The translations under genes were made by a program, and so were the position numbers. This document shows, one piece after another, positions 9,147 through 16,481 of a stretch of DNA of 64,000 nucleotides; within the stretch, counting starts at the first letter, position 1; each line of letters starts with the position of its first letter. Source of the stretch: Bacteroidaceae bacterium (GTDB lineage Bacteria; Bacteroidota; Bacteroidia; Bacteroidales; Barnesiellaceae_A); assembly GCA_017555825.1 (NCBI GenBank), contig JAFZFQ010000037.1:1-64000 (forward strand), in the 5' to 3' direction. The notes beneath the pieces are model-generated. The model saw nothing but the letters and a program-made list of their open reading frames with translations. It made no database searches and was not told the origin of the DNA.

Positions 9147-9283
9147 AAAATAATATTTGATAATGTAAAACTTTTGGTCGGTTTTTTATTGTTTTGTAGT
9201 AAAAAAGTTTGAAAACAACTCTGTGTATATGTGTAAAGCTATATTATATGCCTTTTTCCATGTGTAAATTTATCTTCCCAAAA

Positions 9284-9314
9284 CAAAAAAAGGTTGCTAA
9301 AGATAGCAACCTTT
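9284..9314 (-). terminator. Terminator of the FKBP pair
   Basis: On the minus strand an 11-bp stem (AAAGGTTGCTA and its complement; 9304-9314 with 9289-9299) with a 4-base loop is followed by a T-rich run. It lies 26 bases after the stop of the FKBP lipoprotein gene. Confidence 0.8.
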
Positions 9315-9339
9315 GTATATTATTACAGAAATTTGTCAA

Positions 9340-10212
9340 TTACTTGGCCAATCCGATAGTCTCAACCTCAAATACGAGAGTAGAGTTTGAAGGCATGTCG
9401 GCACCTCTACCGCGCACACCGTAGGCGAGGTCTGAGGGGATGTAAAGGATATACTTGGCACCAGGCGACATCAATTGAAGACCTTCGCCAAAACCGGGCA
9501 CCATTTGCGATGCAACAAATTTTACGTTGTTGCCTTGGTCGAAGATGGTGTCGTTTACAAACTTACCTACGTAGTTCAACTCAATGCGGTCCGAAGCCTT
9601 GAATGTCTTGCCGTTACCCTCTTTTACAACCTTGTAGAGAAGGCCCGAAGCGGTCTTTTGTACACCCTCTTCTTGCTCTTTGGCAGCGAGGAAAGCCATA
9701 CCGGCCTCAAGGTTGGCAATAGCCTCGGGAGTGTTGGCTATAGAGTCGAGTTCGGCTTGCTCTTTGGCCTCGCGAGCTGCTGCTACGATGCTATCGCATA
9801 TAGCGTTTACTCTTTGCTTGTCGATAGCCAATGTTGTGTCGCCACTCAATACTTGTGCATAGGCTACAACGAATGTGTTGAAGTCCATGTCGAGAGCAAA
9901 TTGCTCAGACATTTGCTCGAAGCTCTTCTTCATTTGTATACCGTCGTTCAAGCCTTTGTAGTATGAAGTTTGTTCGTCGGTAGACTTGGCAGCCTCTTTA
10001 ATACCTTTCAAGTATTGGTTGATGTCGAGTTCGTTCAAGTCGGGGTATACGCCCATAGCCTTAGCCTCGGCCAAGCGTGAACCTTGCATTATACCTACAC
10101 CGTAGCTGAGTGTGTCGGCAGCGTTATCGAGTCTTGCAGCGCTGTGGTTGCCACATGAGCACACATTCATCATGAAAGCTGCACCCAATGCAAATACAAA
10201 AAATTTCTTCAT
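9340..10212 (-). CDS. FKBP-type peptidyl-prolyl isomerase lipoprotein (Mip/FkpA-like)
   Basis: A periplasm-side prolyl cis-trans isomerase that assists folding of envelope proteins. The N-terminus is a lipoprotein signal (MKKFFVFALGAAFMMNVCSC), with Cys20 the likely lipidated residue. A helical FKBP_N dimerisation domain follows (from DTLSYGVGIMQG, about 34, to about 190). The FKBP fold lies at about 195-290, containing VPGFGEGLQLM and the YGVRG stretch near the active site. It follows a second, cytosolic-type FKBP gene after 16 bases and both share a promoter and terminator. The 290-residue length is normal for Mip-like proteins of Bacteroidota. Confidence 0.9.
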   Translation of the reverse strand: MKKFFVFALGAAFMMNVCSCGNHSAARLDNAADTLSYGVGIMQGSRLAEAKAMGVYPDLNELDINQYLKGIKEAAKSTDEQTSYYKGLNDGIQMKKSFEQMSEQFALDMDFNTFVVAYAQVLSGDTTLAIDKQRVNAICDSIVAAAREAKEQAELDSIANTPEAIANLEAGMAFLAAKEQEEGVQKTASGLLYKVVKEGNGKTFKASDRIELNYVGKFVNDTIFDQGNNVKFVASQMVPGFGEGLQLMSPGAKYILYIPSDLAYGVRGRGADMPSNSTLVFEVETIGLAK

Positions 10213-10228
10213 CGTTGTAATGGTGTTA

Positions 10229-10819
10229 TTAGATTACTTTAATCAATTCAACTTCGAAAATAAGTGTAGCGTGGGGAGGGATGGGGCCTGCACCTTGTGC
10301 GCCGTAACCCAACTTCGAGGGGATGTAGAGTTTCCAGCGTGAGCCTTCGTTCATCAATTGAAGAGCCTCTACCCAACCGGGGATAACTTGGTTTACACCA
10401 AATACAGCGGGTGTGCCACGTTGTACCGAGCTGTCGAATACCATACCGTCGATGAGTGTACCGTGATAGTGGCATTGTACCTTGTCGGTAGCTTTGGGTT
10501 GGCGACCCTCGCCTGTAGCGAGTACTTCATATTGCAATCCGCTGGGGAGTGTTATCACGCCTTCGCGTTTGGCATTCTCGGCCAAGAAATCTTCGCCGGC
10601 CTTCAAGTTTGCCTCGGCAGCCTTCTCGGCTTCGGCTTGCAATTGTGTGAAAAACTCGTTGATAATTTGTTTTGCCTCGTCGATGCTGATGGCGGGCTCT
10701 TTAGCCTCCAATACGCAACGTACGCCTTCGGCGAAGTCATCTACGTTCAACTTGTTGATGCCCGATGCGAGGTAGCTGTAACCTACGTTCAAGCCAAGTG
10801 AATAACTCAATTTGTCCAT
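10229..10819 (-). CDS. FKBP-type peptidyl-prolyl isomerase (FklB-like)
   Basis: A 196-residue isomerase with the same two-part form as its neighbour: FKBP_N helices (about 1-85, starting DKLSYSLGLNVGYS) and an FKBP domain (about 90-196, with VIPGWVEALQLM and YGAQGAGPIPP). No signal peptide or lipobox is seen, so it should act in the cytosol. It is first in a two-gene operon with the lipoprotein paralogue, and so provides prolyl isomerases for the cytosol and for the envelope from one transcript. The two are clearly paralogous but diverged. Confidence 0.9.
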   Translation of the reverse strand: MDKLSYSLGLNVGYSYLASGINKLNVDDFAEGVRCVLEAKEPAISIDEAKQIINEFFTQLQAEAEKAAEANLKAGEDFLAENAKREGVITLPSGLQYEVLATGEGRQPKATDKVQCHYHGTLIDGMVFDSSVQRGTPAVFGVNQVIPGWVEALQLMNEGSRWKLYIPSKLGYGAQGAGPIPPHATLIFEVELIKVI

Positions 10820-10884
10820 AATCGTTTTTTATTTATTTGTTATATATTTCTTACAGTGAAACGGGGTTTCTGTTTTTGCGAATG

Positions 10885-10892
10885 CAAAGATA
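10885..10892 (-). promoter_or_regulatory. -7 box for the FKBP operon
   Basis: The minus strand reads TATCTTTG, an exact TAnnTTTG match, about 66 bases upstream of the first FKBP start. No -33 TTG was found at normal spacing. Confidence 0.45.
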
Positions 10893-11057
10893 TACTCTTT
10901 CGTTTAATTGAGGAGTTAAAAATAACATAAAAATAACACTCATTTGGTCGCACAATCAATTATTTTTTCGATATTTACACCACACACACTATGCCCTCAA
11001 CGACTATTGTACAGATTGGGTTGTAAGGTAGTGGCTGTAATAGAAAAATATAGAACT

Positions 11058-11753
11058 ATGGGAAAGAAAAAATTGGTGGTACTCACCGGTGCCGGCATGA
11101 GTGCCGAGAGTGGTATATCGACCTTCCGCGACAGTGGCGGATTGTGGGAGAAATATAATGTCGAAGATGTAGCCTCGATAGAGGGCTGGCATCGCAATCC
11201 GGCTCTTGTGCAGGAGTTCTACAACGCCCGTCGCAAGCAGTTGGTAACCGTGCAACCCAACGATGGCCACCGTGCATTGGCGGCTCTTGAGCAAGACTAC
11301 GACGTGCGCATCATTACCCAGAATGTCGACAACCTGCACGAGCGCGCCGGTAGCACACAAGTGCTACACCTACATGGCGAGCTGATGAAAGTGCGCTCTA
11401 CGCGCGACGAAAGCCGCATCTACGAGCTCACGCCCGACCACTGCGAGATAACTATGGAGTCGCGCGACGAGTATGGCGATACCATGCGCCCCCACATCGT
11501 CTTCTTTGGCGAAGCCGTGCCCATGATAGAGCCCGCTATAGAACTCACCGAGCAAGCCGACATCTATGTCGTTATAGGCACCTCGCTCAACGTCTATCCC
11601 GCCGCCGGGCTCTTGCACTATGTGCGCCGAGGCACACCTATCTACCTTATAGACCCCCAGCCCGTCAATGCCCCAGCCGGCATGAACATACACTTCATCG
11701 CCAAAGGCGCCACCCAAGGCGTAGCCGAGCTGATAGAACTGCTCAAGAAGTAG
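11058..11753 (+). CDS. NAD-dependent protein deacylase (sirtuin), lacking the zinc cysteines
   Basis: A sirtuin of 231 residues that removes acyl groups from lysines using NAD. The start at 11058 (MGKKKLVV) is chosen because the upstream in-frame extension has no sirtuin similarity. NAD-binding GAGMSAESG (11-19), TQNVDNLHERAG and the catalytic HLHG (H106) are present. FYNARR (Y55, R58) matches the Tyr-x2-Arg pair that marks class III enzymes of the CobB/SIRT5 type, which prefer acidic acyl groups such as succinyl. The four cysteines that normally hold structural zinc are missing; only one Cys occurs in that region. The gene is alone, with a terminator downstream. Confidence 0.9.
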   Translation: MGKKKLVVLTGAGMSAESGISTFRDSGGLWEKYNVEDVASIEGWHRNPALVQEFYNARRKQLVTVQPNDGHRALAALEQDYDVRIITQNVDNLHERAGSTQVLHLHGELMKVRSTRDESRIYELTPDHCEITMESRDEYGDTMRPHIVFFGEAVPMIEPAIELTEQADIYVVIGTSLNVYPAAGLLHYVRRGTPIYLIDPQPVNAPAGMNIHFIAKGATQGVAELIELLKK

Positions 11754-11778
11754 GATATAAAACCCCTCTAAAATACAA

Positions 11779-11823
11779 ACACCACCTTTGTGAAATATCG
11801 TTTCATCAAAGGTGGTGTATTTT
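11779..11823 (+). terminator. Terminator of the sirtuin gene
   Basis: A 12-bp stem (ACACCACCTTTG 11779-11790 with 11807-11818) has an inner TGAAA/TTTCA extension and is followed by a short T run. Confidence 0.75.
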
Positions 11824-11887
11824 GTTGTGGTATAGTGTGTTAGGTGCTGTTTTGCCAACTATTTTTTGCCACATTACACAAACATTT

Positions 11888-11930
11888 AGAGGGCGGCAAT
11901 AGGTCGTTGAACCTATTGCCGCCCTCTTTT
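11888..11930. terminator. Long hairpin between converging sirtuin and tRNA/prfB units
   Basis: A perfect 17-bp stem (11888-11904 with 11911-11927) with a 6-base loop. The T run (TTTT, 11927-11930) favours the plus strand. On the minus strand it directly follows the tRNA-Arg 3' end and could stop or protect that transcript. Confidence 0.6.
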
Positions 11931-11933
11931 CAG

Positions 11934-12005
11934 TACCTCCGCTGGGAATCGAACCCAAATCTACGGTTTAGGAAACCGCTATTCTATCCGTTGAACTACA
12001 GAGGC
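11934..12005 (-). tRNA. tRNA-Arg, anticodon CCT
   Basis: The 72-base minus-strand sequence folds as a complete cloverleaf. The acceptor is GCCTCTG/CGGAGGT with a G1-U72 wobble and discriminator A. The D arm is GTTC/GAAT, the anticodon arm GCGGT-TTCCTAA-ACCGT, the variable loop has 4 bases, and the T arm is TTGGG-TTCGAAT-CCCAG. The anticodon CCT reads AGG codons. CCA is not encoded. It lies 30 bases after prfB on the same strand and may be processed from that transcript. Confidence 0.95.
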
Positions 12006-12035
12006 AGTATGCTTTTGTCTATACTGTATGTGCTA

Positions 12036-13145
12036 TTATTCGCCACCAAATTCCATGAGGTAGGCTTTGATGAAGTCGTCTATCTCGCCATCCATTACGC
12101 GGTTTACGTCGGATGTTTGGTAGTTGGTACGGTGGTCTTTCACACGACGGTCGTCGAAGACGTAGCTGCGTATTTGTGAGCCCCACTCGATTTTTTTCTT
12201 GCCGGCTTCTATCTTGGCTTGCTCTTCCATGCGGTGCTTCAACTCTTTGTCGTAGAGTATTGAGCGGAGTTGGCGCAAGGCGTTTTCTTTGTTCTTGGGT
12301 TGGTCGCGTGTCTCGGTGTTCTCGATGAGGATTTCCTCTTCTTCGCCGGTGTAGGGGTCTTTGTATTGGTAACGCAGACGCACACCCGACTCTACTTTAT
12401 TCACGTTCTGACCACCGGCACCGCCCGAGCGGAAGGTGTCCCACGAGATGAGTGCGGGGCTGATGTTTACCTCGATGGTGTCGTCGACAAGGGGTGTAAC
12501 GAATACTGAGGCAAACGAGGTCATGCGCTTGCCTTGTGCATTGTAGGGCGATACGCGCACGAGACGGTGTACGCCGTTTTCGCTCTTGAGGTATCCGTAG
12601 GCAAAGTCGCCCTCGATTTGCATCGATACCGATTTGATACCGGCTTCGTCGCCCTCGATGAGGTGAGCTATGGCTACCTTGTAGTTGTTGCGCTCGCCCC
12701 AGCGCATATAGAGGCGCATGAGCATCGAGGCCCAGTCTTGGCTCTCGGTACCACCGGCTCCCGAGTTTATCTTGAGCATTACGCTCATCTTGTCTTCTTC
12801 GCGACGCAACATGTTGCGCAACTCAAGATCCTCGATGAGTTTCATAGCGCGTTGGTAGGCATTATCAACGTCGGCTTCTTCCACAACGCCCTCTTTTACA
12901 AACTCGTAGGCGAGTTGCAACTCTTCAACGGCCTTTTCTACCTCGGTGTAGCCTTCGATCCAAAATCTTATTTCTTTGATTTTTTTCATCTGTGCTTCGG
13001 CCTTCTTTTGGTCGTTCCAGAAGTCGGGCACATGGGTGCGTAGCTCTTCCTCCTCGACTTGAATTTTCTTGGTGTCGATGTCGAGGTAGCGGTATAGTGC
13101 GCTGCGGCGCTCTTCGGTCTCTTTGAGTTGTTCTACGGTTATCAT
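12036..13145 (-). CDS. prfB: Peptide chain release factor 2, with no programmed frameshift
   Basis: Reads UGA and UAA stop codons and triggers peptide release. The 369-residue protein carries the catalytic GGQ (G244-G245-Q246, in SGGAGGQNVNK). At the stop-recognition site it has SPY (199-201) in place of the usual SPF. In most bacteria prfB needs a +1 frameshift at an in-frame UGA near codon 25. Here the matching place (RYLDID, residues 19-24) is read as CTC GAC with no stop, so the protein is made from one open frame and this autoregulation is lost. tRNA-Arg(CCT) follows on the same strand. Confidence 0.95.
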   Translation of the reverse strand: MITVEQLKETEERRSALYRYLDIDTKKIQVEEEELRTHVPDFWNDQKKAEAQMKKIKEIRFWIEGYTEVEKAVEELQLAYEFVKEGVVEEADVDNAYQRAMKLIEDLELRNMLRREEDKMSVMLKINSGAGGTESQDWASMLMRLYMRWGERNNYKVAIAHLIEGDEAGIKSVSMQIEGDFAYGYLKSENGVHRLVRVSPYNAQGKRMTSFASVFVTPLVDDTIEVNISPALISWDTFRSGGAGGQNVNKVESGVRLRYQYKDPYTGEEEEILIENTETRDQPKNKENALRQLRSILYDKELKHRMEEQAKIEAGKKKIEWGSQIRSYVFDDRRVKDHRTNYQTSDVNRVMDGEIDDFIKAYLMEFGGE

Positions 13146-13192
13146 TGAGGATTTTTATGCTTTATGTTGCGGTTTCTATGCCTTGTTTTTTA

Positions 13193-13233
13193 TAAAAAAG
13201 CACAAGGGCGTACAAAGGTAGTACGTCCTTGTG
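13193..13233 (-). terminator. Terminator of the acyl-CoA ligase gene
   Basis: On the minus strand a 13-bp stem with one G-U pair (13221-13233 with 13201-13213) is followed by CTTTTTTA. It separates the ligase gene from prfB. Confidence 0.85.
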
Positions 13234-13260
13234 TTATTTGCCAAATATTGAGCCGATTTT

Positions 13261-15072
13261 TTATGAATACATCAACTCGATTTCTTTCTTGTATATTTGG
13301 TTGATGACAGGGCGGCGCACCTTGAGGGTGTTGGTCAACTCGCCACGTTCCATAGTGAAGGCGTGGGGAAGAAGGGTGAACTTCTTGATTTGCTCGAAGG
13401 GTGCAAAGTTCTTTTGCAACTCGGCAATGCGGCCTTCTATCATGGTGTAGATTTCTTGGTTTTTCACCAAGTCCTCGAAGGTGTGGAACTGTATTTGCAT
13501 CTTCTTGGCATAGTCGGTAAGTGCCTCGTATGCAGGAACGATAATGGCGGTAACATACTTGCGTTGGTCGCCTATCACGGCTATTTGCTCGATAAAGCGG
13601 TCGCCACCCAAGCAGCTCTCGATGGCTTGCGGAGCAATGTACTTGCCGTTTGAGGTCTTGAAGAGGTCTTTGATGCGCTCGGTGATAGACAGTTTGCCAT
13701 CTTCATAAGCACCGGCATCGCCTGTGCGGAACCAACCATCTTCGGTAAATACCTTGGCGGTCTCTTCGGGCTTTTTGTAGTAGCCTTGCATCACTGTACC
13801 GCTCTTGACGAGAATCTCGTTGTTGTTCTCGGTGTCGATGCGTACCTCTACCTCGGGCATCACTGTGCCTACTGTACCTATCTTGTAGTCGTGTGCGAGG
13901 AAGCAAGATACTGTTGCGGTAGTCTCAGACAATCCGTAGCCATAGGTGATGGGCATACCGCACGAGAGCAAGAACTCGTTGATAGAATCGCCGAGGGGAG
14001 CACCGGCAACGGGGAAGAGTACACCGTTGTTTACACCCACTGTGTAGCGTATCTTCGAGAGGATAATCTTGTCGAACAACTTATATTGCAAGTTGAGCAA
14101 GAGAGGTATATTGCGACCTTTGCTCTTGTATTCGAGGTAGTATTTGCGACCGGTTTTCAAAGCGGCTTTTATCAACTTGGCCTTTACACCGGTTTGCTTG
14201 GCGATAAAGTCTTGTATACCTCCATATACTTTCTCCCAGAAGCGGGGCACGTTGCACAACAACGAGGGGCGTACCTCCTTGAGGGTGTCGGCAATGGTCT
14301 TGGGGTCGCGGTTGATAACAATGCGAATACCTCTGAAGAGACAGAAGTAGCTCCAAGCACGCTCAAAGATGTGTGTCATGGGCAAGAAACTGAGCGACAC
14401 ATCCTCATCGCTGATCATGGTGAGGCGCTCGTCGTGTATGCGCATGATGATATCGTAGTTGGTGTGCGAGAGCATTACACCCTTGGGCTCGCCGGTAGTA
14501 CCCGATGTGTAGATGAGGGTAGCGAGGTCTTCGGGGCGTGCCGAGCGTGTGCGACGCTCAACCTCGGCTTTTACTTCGGCCGAAGCGTTTTCGCCCATTG
14601 CCATGAACTCGTCCAAGTAGATACTTTGGCTATCGCCTTCGGCACGTACAACTTGACGGTCGAAGATGACTACATGCTCTACAAGCGGACAGTTGGCGCG
14701 AGCCTGCATCCATACATCGTATTGAGGTTGCTCGCCAATGAAGAGGAAGCGAGCCTCGGTTTCGTTGATGATGTAGGTAATCTGGTCGGCCGAGCTGGTA
14801 GCGTATAGGGGGGCAATTACTGCGCGGTTTTGGAAAGCACCGTGGTCTACTACAAGACCGTGAATGGTGTTTTGAGTAAATGTTGTGATATTCTCTTTTT
14901 CCTTAATACCTAATTGCGCCAATGCAAGGGCGGCTTTGTCTACGAGCGCCTTGAATTCGTTCCAAGAGGTTGATATCCACTCGTTTGTTACATAGTCTTT
15001 GTGACGGATGGCTTCGCGCTCTCCGTACTTTTCGGCCTGACGTGCAGGCATAGATGTCATTTGATTGATCAT
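13261..15072 (-). CDS. Long-chain fatty-acid-CoA ligase (AMP-forming)
   Basis: Activates long-chain fatty acids with ATP and CoA through an acyl-adenylate. The 603-residue protein is a full-length ANL-superfamily enzyme. The P-loop-like motif is IYTSGTTGEPKGVMLSH (about 187-203), the A5-type motif is YGYGLSETTA, and the hinge/A7 region is DGWFRTGD. The conserved GKYIAPQ near the C-terminus carries the region that switches between half-reactions. It has no signal peptide and is likely membrane-associated in the cytoplasm. It is monocistronic, with a -7 box at 15094-15101 and a striking nested palindrome further upstream (15163-15197) that could be its operator. Confidence 0.92.
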   Translation of the reverse strand: MINQMTSMPARQAEKYGEREAIRHKDYVTNEWISTSWNEFKALVDKAALALAQLGIKEKENITTFTQNTIHGLVVDHGAFQNRAVIAPLYATSSADQITYIINETEARFLFIGEQPQYDVWMQARANCPLVEHVVIFDRQVVRAEGDSQSIYLDEFMAMGENASAEVKAEVERRTRSARPEDLATLIYTSGTTGEPKGVMLSHTNYDIIMRIHDERLTMISDEDVSLSFLPMTHIFERAWSYFCLFRGIRIVINRDPKTIADTLKEVRPSLLCNVPRFWEKVYGGIQDFIAKQTGVKAKLIKAALKTGRKYYLEYKSKGRNIPLLLNLQYKLFDKIILSKIRYTVGVNNGVLFPVAGAPLGDSINEFLLSCGMPITYGYGLSETTATVSCFLAHDYKIGTVGTVMPEVEVRIDTENNNEILVKSGTVMQGYYKKPEETAKVFTEDGWFRTGDAGAYEDGKLSITERIKDLFKTSNGKYIAPQAIESCLGGDRFIEQIAVIGDQRKYVTAIIVPAYEALTDYAKKMQIQFHTFEDLVKNQEIYTMIEGRIAELQKNFAPFEQIKKFTLLPHAFTMERGELTNTLKVRRPVINQIYKKEIELMYS

Positions 15073-15093
15073 AAAAAGTCAATTAGTTCGGCG

Positions 15094-15101
15094 CAAAGGT
15101 A
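15094..15101 (-). promoter_or_regulatory. -7 box for the acyl-CoA ligase gene
   Basis: The minus strand reads TACCTTTG, an exact TAnnTTTG match 22 bases before the start codon, so the leader would be only about 15 bases. Confidence 0.5.
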
Positions 15102-15162
15102 GAGATAATGCCTCGTAAAAGTTGTTTGTGACAAGTAATAAATGCCAAAAAGTGCCCTATAA

Positions 15163-15197
15163 TTGCACAATTGCACACCATATGTGCATGTGTGCAA
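15163..15197. promoter_or_regulatory. Nested palindrome with four TTGCACA half-sites (operator-like)
   Basis: TTGCACA occurs at 15163 and 15171, and its inverse occurs at 15183 (TGTGCAT) and 15191 (TGTGCAA). All four share one symmetry centre at 15180. The array lies about 60 bases upstream of the acyl-CoA ligase -7 box and 48 bases past the polyprenyl synthase stop. No T run follows directly, so an operator is more likely than a terminator. Confidence 0.5.
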
Positions 15198-15244
15198 TGC
15201 GCTTTGTCACATAGCCTTGGTATATATCAACAAAAAAGGTTGGG

Positions 15245-16219
15245 TTATTTTTCTCGGCTGATAGTGTAGTCGAGCAGGGCGACGAGGGCTTCGCTTGCGT
15301 TGTTGTGGGGCAGTGTGTCGAGTATAGCCACGGCCTCGTTGCGCAATTGTTGCATGCGAGTTTGGGCATACTCTATGCCGCCATGTTCCTTGGCATAGTT
15401 GATAAGGGTGTCAATGCTCTTGCTGTCGAGGTTGTCTGTGTCGAGCAGTGTGCGCATGCGCAAGTTTTCTTCGTCGTTGTGGTGGGTGATGGCATAGAGC
15501 AACGGCAGGGTTATCTTGCCCTCTCGCAGGTCGTTGCCGGTAGGCTTGCCTATCACGCTCTCTTCGTAGTAGTCGAAGATGTCGTCTTTTATTTGGAAGC
15601 AGAGGCCGAGTAGCTCGCCATATTGTTCGAGCTTTGCGCAGGTCTCATCGTCGGCTTGAGCCGATATAGCGCCCACGTGCATACAGGTGCGGAAGAGCGA
15701 GGCTGTCTTGCGACGTATTACCTCGAAGTAGGCCTCCTCCGATAGACGGTGTTGACGAGCATTATCGATTTGATTTATCTCGCCGTGTGCAAGTTCTTGA
15801 CCAAGCCTGCCCATTGCAGCAATAATCTGCATGTTGTTGGTCTCTACACCACATTGCAAGGCACAAGATACAAAGTGGTCGCCCATGAGCACGGCCAGTC
15901 GGTTATCTTCCATTGCATTGATGGTGGGCAGTCCGCGACGATACAACGAGGTGTCTATCACATCGTCGTGTATAAGGCTGGCATTGTGCATGAGCTCAAT
16001 AGCTGCTGCCGAGTAGATAGTATCGGGGGTAATATCGCCAATCATGCGCGCACACAACATGATAAGAATGGGGCGTATCTGCTTACCCTTGGTGAGCAGA
16101 TAACGGTCGACTATCTTATCGATCAACTGGTTTCCTGTGTGGAGCCTCTCGGACAATATGCGGTTGAGAGTAACCAATTCGTCGTTTATAGGTGCTTGTA
16201 TGGCAGATAATACATCCAT
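15245..16219 (-). CDS. Polyprenyl diphosphate synthase (trans-isoprenyl type)
   Basis: Chain-elongating prenyltransferase that makes a long all-trans polyprenyl diphosphate, probably the menaquinone side chain. From the chosen start (MDVLSAI) the protein has 324 residues, the normal length. It has the first aspartate-rich motif DDVID (85-89) and the second, DDIFD, in the C-terminal half. An in-frame ATG eight codons upstream (16243) is rejected because the -7 box at 16241-16248 covers it, so the transcript should begin after it. It works downstream of ispG. Chain length cannot be read from the sequence by eye. Confidence 0.9.
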   Translation of the reverse strand: MDVLSAIQAPINDELVTLNRILSERLHTGNQLIDKIVDRYLLTKGKQIRPILIMLCARMIGDITPDTIYSAAAIELMHNASLIHDDVIDTSLYRRGLPTINAMEDNRLAVLMGDHFVSCALQCGVETNNMQIIAAMGRLGQELAHGEINQIDNARQHRLSEEAYFEVIRRKTASLFRTCMHVGAISAQADDETCAKLEQYGELLGLCFQIKDDIFDYYEESVIGKPTGNDLREGKITLPLLYAITHHNDEENLRMRTLLDTDNLDSKSIDTLINYAKEHGGIEYAQTRMQQLRNEAVAILDTLPHNNASEALVALLDYTISREK

Positions 16220-16240
16220 TGTCTTTCTGAAAAATCGTCG

Positions 16241-16271
16241 CAAAAGTACAAATAAAACTTTGCTAAAGCAA
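16241..16271 (-). promoter_or_regulatory. Promoter of the polyprenyl synthase gene
   Basis: The minus strand shows TTG (16271-16269), a 20-base spacer and TACTTTTG (16248-16241), matching both Bacteroidota promoter elements. It decides the start codon at 16219. Confidence 0.65.
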
Positions 16272-16395
16272 TAGTTGGCTGTGCATAATGATATAATCTT
16301 TATAAAATATCTGTTGTTTGCTATTTTATGTTTTATTGCTTTGCGTCGTTGGCATATCTTTCGCTTGTCTTGTTGTAAAAAACGTGGGGCACTTT

Positions 16396-16425
16396 TTGAT
16401 GTTTTGTGCCTTTTTTGTATCTTTG
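16396..16425 (+). promoter_or_regulatory. Promoter of polA-mfd
   Basis: TTG (16396-16398), a 19-base spacer and TATCTTTG (16418-16425) give a full match to the -33/-7 pattern, 56 bases upstream of polA. Confidence 0.65.
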
Positions 16426-16481
16426 TTCGTTAAGCCTAACGATGGCTTTTCCATTATAATGCACTAAAAACTAATACGAAA

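Noticed and set aside
9209-9424. Small plus-strand open frame between the Lrp and FKBP genes
   Set aside because: It runs through the FKBP terminator and into the FKBP gene on the other strand; the gap looks non-coding and AT-rich.
11844-12179. Plus-strand open frame over the tRNA-Arg and the end of prfB
   Set aside because: It crosses a hairpin, a tRNA and a known gene; not a real gene.
13786-14808. 340-codon open frame antisense to the acyl-CoA ligase gene
   Set aside because: Same cause; the minus-strand ligase has clear catalytic motifs throughout.
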